Shown here in pieces: positions 33,441 through 64,000 of a stretch of DNA of 64,000 bases. The stretch's first letter is position 1; each line of letters starts with the position of its first letter. The notes below the pieces were generated by a model. The model did not search any database and was not told the DNA's origin. It was given only the letters and a program-made list of their open reading frames with translations. The DNA is from Euglena gracilis. Lineage: Eukaryota > Euglenida > Euglenophyceae > Euglenales. Made by a program: the position numbers and the translations under genes. The DNA lies in the NCBI GenBank assembly GCA_039621445.1, contig CP154957.1, positions 43,783,465-43,847,464 of the forward strand. Direction: 5' to 3'.

Positions 33441-34539
33441 GGGGCGGTGTTTGTTCATTTTGATATGAAAATTGAGTTGGAAACCCCAAGATAAATGGGA
33501 AAATGGAAAATGCTGGAAAAAAAAGAGGGGGAGGATAAACCACATTGTCAAAGTGACTTCCATCAATTGCCGGTAAGGCAAAAGAGCACGAAAAAAAGAA
33601 TAGGACACGGTAAACACAACAGAAATAACAATAAAATATAAGTGGAGTGAAACAAAAAAAAATAAATGCGGTCTACGGAAAACTTTGGACAGAATTGGCA
33701 CTGAATTAAAGAAGAAAAGAGGTTGCTTGAGTTAACAAGATGAGGATAAATGCAGAATGCTTAAGGAAGCTTTTCTGTAAACGGTTTTGCTTTTTGGGTG
33801 ACTTTCAGGGTTTCTTGGGGTGTGTGGTGCAACCGCAAAGACCTACTGCTTCATATTGAAGTGTAGGATCACGCTCCAACCACGGAAACACAAACAGCAC
33901 CTCCAGAGGGAAGCCATTAGGGCAAGAGCTGGTTCTTTCAGAAAGGCCACTGATGGAAGACCTGATGTGCAGGGGGTGCTGCAGGGGGTCGAGCTAAAAC
34001 AATCCTCGGCTTGGTGGCAGCCCCTGCAGGACGGAGCGCAGCCGACTGCTGGGAACGGAGGCTGCTGGCGGATGCCACTGGCGGCTGGGGGCACCCTCTG
34101 ATGTGTCATGGTGGGGTGGGGTCACCTGCAAACTTTGGGAATGCCTGAAAAGAATCCCCAAGAACAGTTTTCAATCAGGGGTTTATGAAAGCTGGAGGGG
34201 ACCCTACCCCGGGGGATCCAGTCAGCCTAGCACCCTTTTTCCAGCCAGCAGCTCCCAGCCGGGCTACGGATCCCCCCACCCTCTCGGAGGTCCACTGGGA
34301 TAAAGCTTGGGTCAGCTGGAAAAAGGGGTCAAAGATGCCCCAAAATGGCATTTTTGAGCGGTTTTTCGCTTTTCACCTCCAAATAATGAGGTTGAAATCT
34401 GAGGTTGCACTTTCCCCATGGAAGAGTTGGTGGGTTGGAGAGGGCTTATCTGGGCCGAAGCACTCCTGCTCTCTCCCCGATTTGCTCACCGGGGCCGCGG
34501 AGCAAGGTGGTAGTGGAAGGGTACAGGCCCAGGATGGTT

Positions 34540-34672
34540 GCGATGCTTGAGCCAGCCCGAGGTCCAACCGCTGCGGGTCAACGGACCCGAGGCTGAGCAC
34601 GAGGGTGAAGGCGAACGTGCCGCACGCCACCGAGAGGACCGCCAAAGGGGGCGAAGGCGGGCGGCGTGCCAT
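34540..34672 (-). CDS. Possible N-terminal exon with signal anchor
   Basis: ATG at 34672-34670 opens MARRPPSPPLAVLSVACGTF followed by AFTLVLSLGSV: a basic start and one hydrophobic helix, as in a signal anchor or leader, then DPQRLDLGL before a GC or GT donor. No AG acceptor lies close upstream. Downstream exons are not identified; the hydrophobic exon at 31712-31833 is a candidate partner. Weak. Confidence 0.3.
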
Positions 34673-35303
34673 CGTGGGACAGCGGCCCGAGAGGGGGAGA
34701 GGGGTGGCCCAAGGGGGCGATGGGTCGTCTGCGGAACCGCGACGGGGAAGAGGCGACGGGCCGGATTCACAGGACCCCGGCACCCCCAAAGTGGGGACTG
34801 TGGTTGGCGACAACGTCTGAATGTTTCTGAATCACTCTCTATGCTCTTTCTGAAGACCAGGAACAATAAAGTGCCCAAGGCACACCTGTTTTGTCTGTGT
34901 TTTCCTTTCCTGAAACTCAAAATCAGAGGGGCATTGTTCTTCTCCGGAAAATTGGCAAAATGTGCTGCAGTTCAGATGAGCCAGTCCATGGAGGGCTTTG
35001 CTCAAGGGACGTTTTGAAAGGCTGAAATACGTGCTGCCTGCCCAAAAACCCCATCCTTCAAACCGCGAAACTGCTTTCCTTGCCTGGGCAGCCAGCTCCT
35101 AATTCTCATTGGGAACGGTGTCAACCAAGGAATACCACTTGTCGAACAGGGAAGCCAGGCCTTCCCATCTCTGGGACGGGCGGTCTAGCAAAACACCACA
35201 GAGGAGTTCACAAAAAAGAGTTCGTCGCGGAGGGAGGCAGTCAGATGAGTTTGTTCGCTCGCCCAGTCAACCACGTGGAGGTACAGCCCCGGGGGGGGGG
35301 GGG

Positions 35304-56455
<21,152 letters not shown>

Positions 56456-56542
56456 CAGTCCAGGCCATAGAGTCACTTGCAAAACCCATATGCTAACCCC
56501 ACCCTTGGGCCCAGCCAAATGACAACCTGCAAATCCTTTCCC

Positions 56543-57190
56543 CAGGGCAGAACGGGAAGGCCTGGTGGGGGGCTCGACCTCCCCCCCCACCCGGGAGGTG
56601 GGGGGGGGGGTCGACCCCTCCACCCACCACAGCATTTTCACCGATTTCGGGAAAACGGGGATATTGGCCGGAAAATTTTTTGAATTTTTTTTAAAAAATG
56701 AACCCAAAACACATGATTTTTTGATGAAAACCCACATTTTTTCACAAAAAAGTCTCAAAAATTTCAGGGTTAAAAATTGGTAGTTTTTAGGAGGGGGGTG
56801 AAAAAAACGAACGTCAAAAAAAGTGGACCAAATTTTGGCACAGTCGATTTTTACTGACATTTTTTCTCTTTGAAATTTTTTGGACTTTCAATGACATTTT
56901 TTGCTTCAAAAACCTCTCAAAATCAAAAATTTGAGAAAATGTTCAATTTTTGGAAGGTGTGAAAAAATGGGGTTTTGAGGGGTTTTTGGGGGGACCTCCC
57001 ATATGGGTCCCAAAATGGGTCAAAAAACACCTGGCACCGAAGGCGCCGGAAAATTTTTTTTGGGTCCAAAAATTGGTTCTCCTGGAAATACGGGAAGAGG
57101 TGGTGGGGAGGTGGTCAACCCCCGCCACCCACCATGCAGGGGGTGGGGTGGTGGTCGACCTTCTGTTTGGCCGATTCCCGTTCTGCCCTG
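56543..57190. mobile_element. CAGGGCAGAACGGGAA element (648 bp), perfect 8-bp TSD
   Basis: Terminal repeats CAGGGCAGAACGGGAA / TTCCCGTTCTGCCCTG lie between perfect duplications CCTTTCCC (56535-56542 and 57191-57198). The interior is collinear with 37022-37700. No transposase frame is present. It is immediately upstream (gene sense) of exon 56455-56335. Confidence 0.92.
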
Positions 57191-57712
57191 CCTTTCCCTG
57201 GTGAAGGGCGTCCGGGGAACTGCCACAAAACCCCCCAAAAGCTAATTTCTCTCCTTTTTTGGACCCAAATTTCATGAAATCACTTTTGACAAACTTTATG
57301 AAAAATAACATTGCAGGGGTGTTTTGGGTCAGTTGTGGTCGGGTTTTTCGACAAGCAATTCCTTGACATTTGGCCGAAGCAAAATGCAAAAAAAAATGCA
57401 AACTGCAAAATGTGTGCAAAGCAACCAGGTCCAACTGATCCAGGGGGTTCACAAGTGGGGGTGAATGACCGGTGAGGAGGAGTTTTTCCAGGTCAACATT
57501 CACCCACCCACTGTTTTAAAAGCCCACCCACCCACTCCCTCAGCTCAGGGACCCACCCACTCACCCAACCCAAAGCCACCCAAAAACTGTCAAAGAACTC
57601 TGGAAATATTCCAGGCACACCCCTGGCCAGAAAGAGGCTGGCCCGTGGCGCACCCCATCCCGAGTCCCGTGGCCACCCGCCCATCATCCCCCCAGGGGTC
57701 ACACACACGTTA

Positions 57713-57950
57713 AGTGAACGGATGGTCCGGGCCGCTGAACGCCTGCAGCCCGCCCCGTCCCCGGGCCAGCAGCCGCAGCTCCGGCGGGGGACCCGCAGGC
57801 TCCGCGGGCACCTTGGGCTTCTTTTCCGCCGCCGGCTTTGCGGGAGCCTCCGCCGGGGTGGCCGACGCCGCGTCTTCGGTGGGTTTGGCCTCCGTCCCGG
57901 GCGAGCTGGGGTCCTCCGGGGCCAGGCCCTGCCTGAACTCCAGGCACTGC
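57713..57950 (-). CDS. Ala/Pro/Glu/Lys-rich exon, probably 5' part of the helical-repeat gene
   Basis: After acceptor GGAATTAG the minus strand reads QCLEFRQGLAPEDPSSPGTE, then a low-complexity linker (PAEAPAKPAAEKKPKVPAEP), then PELRLLARGRGGLQAF and SGPDHPFT before TAA at 57713. The end vaguely recalls the N-terminal blade of eIF2A-like WD40 proteins (RGxxGL...GP). If the frame leaves at GC|gttCAG (3-nt rule) it is in phase with exon 56455-56335, giving LQA/KPCEGYALPP. Otherwise this is the C-terminus of a separate gene. Confidence 0.5.
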
Positions 57951-60456
57951 CTAATTCCGGAAAGCAAGGCAGCTCTGACAAGTGCATGGGTGGGCACTTT
58001 GAAGGGACCAAAGTCCGACCCGGGGGGGGGGGGGGTGCGCTGATCAAGTGGGCAACAAAAATGGCAAAGAGGGACGAGACTGCCCCAAATGGACGAAAAT
58101 AGCCAAAATTGGTCAACAGATGGGGCAAATTACCCTAAATTGGCTGAATTGTTCCCACAGGTGGCTCAAAGCAGCTCAAAATTGCCCAAATTGGTCAAAA
58201 ATGGAGCAGCGCAACCCCAGTTAGGGGAGGTGCGCACCTTTCAGCAAAAATCTCGGGCCCCGGGCTTGCAAATGGACACTTATTAGGGAGTTTGCGCACC
58301 CACAAGCCAGGGGAGGGGTTCCTGTGCCTGGACTAAGAAAGCCAGAAAGGCCTGTGTGTGGCGTTGTCGGGCGTGCGCGATTTCTTCTTTCCCATTGGAC
58401 AGCAGTCAGACGCCCAACAGCATACACGGAGTGTCTCCTGGGGCGGGAGGAGGAAGGGCATCGAAGCAGAGCATGAATGGTGTGAGACGCCAGCCAAGGG
58501 AATGCAGAATCTTCTTCCTTGTTATGCAACAAAGAGGGATTACTATTTAGGAAGCTGAAGACGGTTCTCAAACAAGGAGTGGGTATTCATTTGGGAGGTT
58601 TAATTGGGGTGGGACAGTTTGAATCTGACAAAGCCTTTGCCCTCAAAGGAGTGGGGTTTGGGACAATTCAGCAGAGAAAAGAGGGGAGAGGGGGAAATGC
58701 CAGATACATCTGAAAATCTCGAAGAAGCGATGACACTAGGTTGTATCCCAAAAAAGCACCAATTGTGCCGTAGCATCAATTTCAAAACAAAAAAGAAGAA
58801 ATGAGAATGCACGGGGGGGGGGTTTGTCCGGGGGTCCCGCTTCGGTGACCTGGCCAATCTCATTTTTCAAAGGAAGTTACTAGACTAAGTAAGAGGTCAA
58901 CCACCCCCAAACATGCCAAAAAAATAGCAATTATGACGACAGCATGGGTCCGCATTTTGACCCCTGGGGCCGGTCGGTTGCGGTGGATTGGGCTGGGGGG
59001 GAGCTCACCCTGTTCACTACAAACTGAACTGCACGGGGGAGGAAGTGTATAACTGCATGGCCACAATCTCTTCAGATAAGCAACCAGTCGCCAAAGGGGG
59101 AGGGAGGGGAGAGCCATTCCGGGATTCAGGGGAAATTGTCCACAAATGTGAGTGCGTCACGCCAATGGCAAATATTTTTCTGCGGCAATGCCCCAGGGGG
59201 GGGAGGAATGCGCTGGACGGCCCTCGGAAAAAATGCGCAAAAATGCGCAAAAAAATGCGCAAAAAATGCGCTGAGATTGTACATTCCTAAGGGAAAAAGG
59301 ACTTAAAAAATTTTTCAACAATGAGCCCAAAATTAAACCAAAATCACCAAAAACAGTTGAAATGAGGGCATTTTTGGTCAAAAAAAAAATGAGCAAGGCG
59401 TCACTCTCTGTTCACCATAACCAACAATGCCAGCCATGGTGCCCCTTACTTGTGACCAGGGGAGAAGGATTCGATGCGGGGTCTCTGAAAACCCTAGTGT
59501 CCTCATCATCATTGGATGAGTACCCACACCTCATCACCCAAAGGTTTTTTCTTGAATATGGACAAAATGCCTCCAAAAAGTGTTAAAAAAAAAGGTGGGA
59601 AAATGGAAAAAAATGTGCAAAAAATGTGCAAAAAAATTCTTTCAAAAAGGGGCAGAACATAGCACAAATCAAACAGCATAACCAGCGTCAATGCAACATT
59701 GGTCAAAGAGCAATTTGATAACATACAATCAAAAACCAAAATGAAACTGCAACATATAAAAAAAGCCGGAAATTCTTAAGATGCAAAAAATGCGCCAAAA
59801 AAAATCGAAAAAAAATGCACAAAAAATGCGAAAAAATGCGCAAAAAATGCAAAAAAATGCGCAAAAATGCGCATTTTCCCAAAAATCCGGAAAATGCGCA
59901 AAAAATGCGCAAAAATGCGAAAAAATGTGAAACGCATTCCCCCCCCCCTTGAATACCCTCAGAATGACAGGGGGGAACTTATATTTTTGGTGCCAAGGTC
60001 GCCAAATTTTTTTTTCTGGACCCCAAAATTGAATCCCCAAAAGTGGGACCGCCCGAGCCCCCCCCTGGACCCCCAGCGGGTGGGTGGGTGGTTCTGGACC
60101 CCCCCCCAAGTCCTAAAAAAGACCTCTGACCTCCTCGGGGAGCTCGGGGAGGTGTGCCAACAAAAAATACATCAAGGTGACCCGGCGCCGAGGGCCAGTC
60201 AGTCACCCCCCCCTGGGGGGGGGGGGAAGATTGGACAGCGGCAAGTGATGGTAAACTGCGGGGGGAGGTGCGACCTAGCTGTTTGTTTCCACAGGATTGG
60301 CAGGTTGCAGCATTTAAGAATAGTTGCAGATATGTTGCCTCTGTGCGAACATACTCATCTTCGAGGATGGTGTCATCAACACAGGGTTCTTATCAAAGGC
60401 AATCACAAATCAAATCTCTGTTGAGCGGAATGTCTTCACAACACTGTGCTCCAGCC
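57951..60456. other. Gene-free stretch with AAAAATGCGC repeats
   Basis: No supported exon is seen. Degenerate tandem AAAAAATGCGC units occur at 59225-59275 and 59770-59930. Poly-C near 59940 and 60060 and a GGTGGGTGGGTGG run near 60077 are also present. Confidence 0.55.
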
Positions 60457-60556
60457 AGTTCTCGGTCAACTGCACAGGACATCGGTGAGCAATCTGCGTG
60501 CTCCAGCCTCCTTCGCATACTTATTGCTCACCGATGTCCTGTGCAGACCGAGAACT
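60457..60556. repeat. Long inverted repeat (34-37 bp arms)
   Basis: AGTTCTCGGTCAACTGCACAG...GTGAGCAAT (60457-60493) is mirrored by ATTGCTCACC...GTGCAGACCGAGAACT (60523-60556). There is a single 3-nt bulge (AAC) and a 29-nt loop. Any RNA crossing it would form a very stable hairpin. The flanks do not resemble the CAGG elements. Confidence 0.8.
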
Positions 60557-60589
60557 TGAGCCCAACGGCATTTGATGAAGCAGCACATT

Positions 60590-61300
60590 ATTCGCTCTTG
60601 TTGTTGCAGAAAACAAAAAAAACCGAGACCGCATTGCTGTTGAGATACGCATCGTCAACTGTGAAGAGGTCAGGCAAGGTGTGGGTTTCCTCACCCACAA
60701 AGCAGGGAGGAGGAGGAACCCTTCGAGGGGGAGCAGCGTAGAATGGAGCAGGCAATTTCTTGAGGACCTCCTGGGGGTCCCGCCAGCTGGCTGGACAAAG
60801 GTGCTAGCTGGAAAGAAAAGGTGCTGGCTTTGAACCCCCCCCCCAGGTTGGGAGCCCATTGGGAGTGGGTCCTACCGGCTGCCGGGGGGGCTGGACACGG
60901 CTGGCACTTGAAAACAAGCAAATTAGTCCATGATTTTTTTCACTCAGAATTTTGAGGTGAACGCCCCCGACCAAAGCCATTTTGGCCATTTTTTAGCCCT
61001 TTTTTTTCGCTTTGCGCTTTGTGTCAGGCAGCAAAAACGGTATTACCACTCACCTCCCCCCCCTGGGGGGTTCCACAGCCCAGCTGGGACCCTGCTGGCA
61101 GAGGGGGGGGAAGGTGCTGGCTGGCTGGACCCCCTCCCCAGGGGTAGGGGTCCGACTTAAGGAATTGTCTGGAGAGGAGCAATGGTGCAAGTCAGGGCAG
61201 AAGACAGAGGCTTGAACATCTCCTGGGCTCTGCCGCTTTTGGACGTTGATGACGAGTGAATTGATATTCCCCATCATTGCAACCTGCAAGGTCATACCTA
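60590..61300 (-). CDS. Possible exons flanking an element
   Basis: On the minus strand VAMMGNINSLVINVQKRQSP continues toward the element's upstream side. Beyond it, one frame reads FVGEETHTLPDLFTVDDAYL and NSNAVSVF. The 3-nt/5-nt rule joins the sides without a stop in one of two frames, but I cannot decide which is used and recognise no family. Confidence 0.3.
60749..61171. mobile_element. CAGGCAATTTCTTGAGGACC element
   Basis: The left end CAGGCAATTTCTTGAGGACC pairs imperfectly with the right end GACTTAAGGAATTGTCTG. Flanks gaatggag / gagaggag match 6 of 8. The body holds GCTGGCTGGAC and GGCTGGCTGGACCCCC blocks as in 30178 and 19172. Probably an older member of that family. Confidence 0.6.
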
Positions 61301-63790
61301 CCCTCTCTATGCTGCGAGGATCAACAAGCCAGTTACAGAGCTGTAGCTGCTGGGTATAATCAGCATAACCTCCGCTGAATAGAAGTACCCGGGGGCCACT
61401 ATTCAGAACGTTGGTCGAAAACCGGGGGGGGGGGGGGGTGTATTCGGGGGGGGGGCCCTATTGAGAGAAGTGGTCGACAAAAAGGGGGTCCAAGCATTAT
61501 GGAAGAAATTTCTCTTCGTGGGGTCTGCATGTCCTACCTTTCAAAACCATGTCAAACTTGCTGCAAATGTTACTCTTGTGAATGCATTGGATCATTAAAC
61601 GTAAAATCACCAACCCAACCCTCATTTAACCAATGGCTGAAGAAGCCAAAGCGCTTGCCATCATGACAGACCCCACGGGGCGGCCTACTATTCGTGGGGC
61701 ACTATTTCGGAACGTGTGTCGAAAACCGAGGGGGGGGCTTCTATTGGGGGTGGGGGGGGGGGGGGGGGGGGGGGCTTTTGGGGGGGGATTTTTTTTCTGT
61801 GTTGGTATATGCGTCGTCCTTTTTTTCTCTGGTGCACACAATCTGAATTGTCAACAGGGCAGTGATGAGGGGGGTTCAGCTGTGAGTGTGGTTGTATGTG
61901 CGTTGTCCCAGGGCTGGAACTACGCCTGACCTGGTGTGCTCAATCGGTCTCAAGGTGCCAGTTGTGTTAACTGTGGTCGATTTCTTTGTAGTGTGCTGGT
62001 TTTTTTATTTGATTGAAAAGGTTGGAAACCGGTTTTGATTTTGCTCCCCCATTTTTTTTTGTTTTGGGCTCTGCTCAGCGTCAGGGGTTTGGAATATGTT
62101 GATAAAGCACTCGTTTCTCTACTCATCTCTGCCCAGCGCAACCCTGAATTGTCAACAGGGCAGCTCACGAACCCCACCACAGGGGGGGTTCAGCTGAGAG
62201 AAAATTTGGGCTGGCTGGAAAAAAGGCTGCTGGCTGACCCCCCCCCATGGGGTCCCAGGGCGAACTACGCCTGACCGGGTTGCTAAAAAATCGAACCTGC
62301 AAAAATGCACAAAAACTGCCAATTATGCAAAAGGTCGATTTCTTTGATCCAAAACTTCCAAAACTGCCCTGACCAACCCTATACGGCCCATTTTGCCCAT
62401 TTTCCCCCATTTTTTTTGCACCCCCAAAAGCGAAAACTCCTTTTCTGTTGCCGCCCTTTGGGCGGCTGCAAAAGCAATAAAACTCGTCGATGGGGGGTCC
62501 GGATTGGAAAAAGGTTGCTGGCTGGACACTCCCCAGAGATGGGGCAAATTCTCCCAAGCAACGTCCTGATGGGCAACCATAAAAACAGAAGAGGTCTCCA
62601 CAAGAAGCTGGACAAGAATGGCCAGCAATGTGGCGCAGGCCACATATGTATACAAAAGTTGCAGGGGGCGAAATAGTTGGGGAAAAAAACGTTGTGAATG
62701 GCACACTGACAAAAAGGCATGGCAAAGAAGGTAGAAAAGAACGATGATGCACGTGGACGGATGAAGCTACATTCTCATTCCCGGGGTTCGAGTTTCAGCA
62801 ACCAAATTTTCCCATCACAACTCACTAGTTTTCTGGTGGGTCGTATGTGTGGGCTTCTGGCATCGTAAGGTGCCTTCATTGGACAGAAAAGCTGCGTCTT
62901 CGCCCATTCCTGGGAGCACCCCACAGTCAACCATTCCAGGAAGCAAGCATCAATGTGCCGTCTTGGGTCAGATACGTGCGAACAAAATAGATGGCTGTGG
63001 GGGTTGCCAGAGTGGGCCAATCCATGAGCAAGGAGGTGGCTAATCCCACTCTGGCTCTGGGATGCACTGAATGAAGCGCCGGCAGTGGTCCTCCCTATCA
63101 GGGATGATCCGCAAAACCACAGGCTCACGTCAGACAAAAAAAAAGGACGAGGAGGAAGTGGTTTATGGTGGTTTTTTCGGGGAACAGTTCCTGGCTGTTT
63201 TCGGAAACAATTTCCTCCCGTCCAATCCATTTCATGGTGTTTATTTATTTGTCACCAGCCATCCTTTCTCAATGAGAACCCATGAGATTCAAATTCCCCC
63301 AATTTTAGAGTTGAAATTGCCCCCTCCCCCACAACAGTTATGCAACCGGACAATGCAATTCACATAGAATTCATCTTCCTATGTTGCTGGAAGAATATTT
63401 CGGTGTTGAAGAAAAAAACGCGAAGATCATCTTTTTGTTGAAATTCTAAAAAACCCTGGAGAATTTATTGGCACTCCAAAGAGAACTGGAGCTTTCTTGG
63501 CACCTTTGGCATGTGCCTTTCTTTAAAACTGCCCAGAGCAATAAAGACAACACCAACCCAGAAATACCCTGATCCTGAAGAAGAAAAAAATCAAAAAAAT
63601 TGAAACCAATACCTCATTTTTGGGAAATTCATTGAATTCCAAACATCACGGAAAGACGTCCTATATTTTTAATCAGTAATTGAATGCAAGGAGGGGGTGT
63701 GGATGTGCCAGTCGTCTTCGCCAAAAAAAAAAGTGTGCCAGCCGTCTCCCAAGGTGATCCCTGTCTCCACGGGTACAAGCTGGGGTCCAT
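61301..63790. other. No assigned exon
   Basis: G runs lie at 61425-61440 and 61748-61775. A two-copy TCAACAGGGCAG-type flank occurs at 61853 and 62152. The right end AAGCAACGTCCTG of a CAGGGG-family element is at about 62552-62566, with the GGCTGGCTGG body at 62205-62240. I see no supported coding frame. Confidence 0.4.
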
Positions 63791-63794
63791 GGTA

Positions 63795-64000
63795 GAGGAC
63801 AGCTCCGCATAGTGCGCCAGCAGCCGTTGGACGGCGGTCCGACGCTGGCGAGGCAGCAGCTTGAAGGCGTGCTCGAAGTTCGCAATCTGTGCCATGAGGG
63901 TGGCGTTCAGCTCCGCAAAGGCCGGCTGGTCGGTGGTGCCGGCCTCGGCCATGCGGCACTCCATCCGCTCGAGGGATTCGATTCCGCCAGGAAAGGTCAG
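63795..64000 (-). CDS. Helical exon running off the right edge
   Basis: The minus strand enters at the window edge already open: ESLERMECRMAEAG, FAELNATLMAQIANFEHAF, LLPRQRRTAVQRLLAHYAEL, then MDPSLYPW near a GT donor at about 63780. It is charged and helical, like the giant gene's exons. It may be an upstream exon of that gene; the family is unknown. Confidence 0.45.

Noticed and set aside
32875-33543. 222-codon Pro/Ser/Leu-rich minus-strand frame
   Set aside because: Produced by the purine skew of the block. No domain, no repeat periodicity, no splice or start context.

Overview
This window looks like nuclear DNA of a euglenid alga (Euglena-type). No rRNA, tRNA or known marker locus confirms this. 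The argument is structural. Recognisable proteins are split into short GC-rich exons. Some introns are conventional (GT-AG or GC-AG). Others follow the euglenid 'nonconventional' rule: CAG at +4 to +6 and CTG at -8 to -6, with the two ends base-pairing. Genes are sparse, introns are long, and the DNA between exons is packed with poly-C/poly-G tracts, microsatellites and small inverted-repeat elements.

Layout. Bases 1-1,550 (+): a retrotransposon protease remnant and a small, very basic protein. All later recognisable genes lie on the minus strand. 3,265-11,858: an NT5DC1-like HAD 5'-nucleotidase in 12 exons, with exon lengths summing to 517 codons. 12,655-18,471: a small SRPBCC (START-like) protein in 3 exons (172 codons). 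19,030-20,103: a DCC/DUF393 thiol-oxidoreductase-like protein in 3 exons. 22,655-25,509: an unidentified protein in 5 exons. 26,770-27,800: coding-like DNA split by an inverted-repeat element. 28,231-30,761: a PAP/fibrillin-type plastid lipid-associated protein in 7 exons. 31,700-34,700: two hydrophobic exon candidates and a purine-rich block. 35,304 to the right edge: a giant alpha-helical-repeat (HEAT-like) gene with at least 20 exons. One of its introns, about 9.9 kb, holds a 5.7-kb composite satellite.

Main finding. At least ten elements of about 200-680 bp end in CAG...CTG terminal inverted repeats, and several sit between 8-bp target-site duplications, as hAT-type MITEs do. Two of them, in the fibrillin and DCC genes, are introns: removing 3 nt before CAG through 5 nt after CTG restores the reading frame of a conserved protein. 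Since 3 + 5 = 8, the nonconventional splice rule equals excision of the element plus one copy of the 8-bp duplication. The window appears to catch mobile elements becoming introns. Related copies sit inside larger introns and between genes.

Limits. Exon models come from reading-frame continuity and remembered family patterns. No alignment, transcript or database search was possible.
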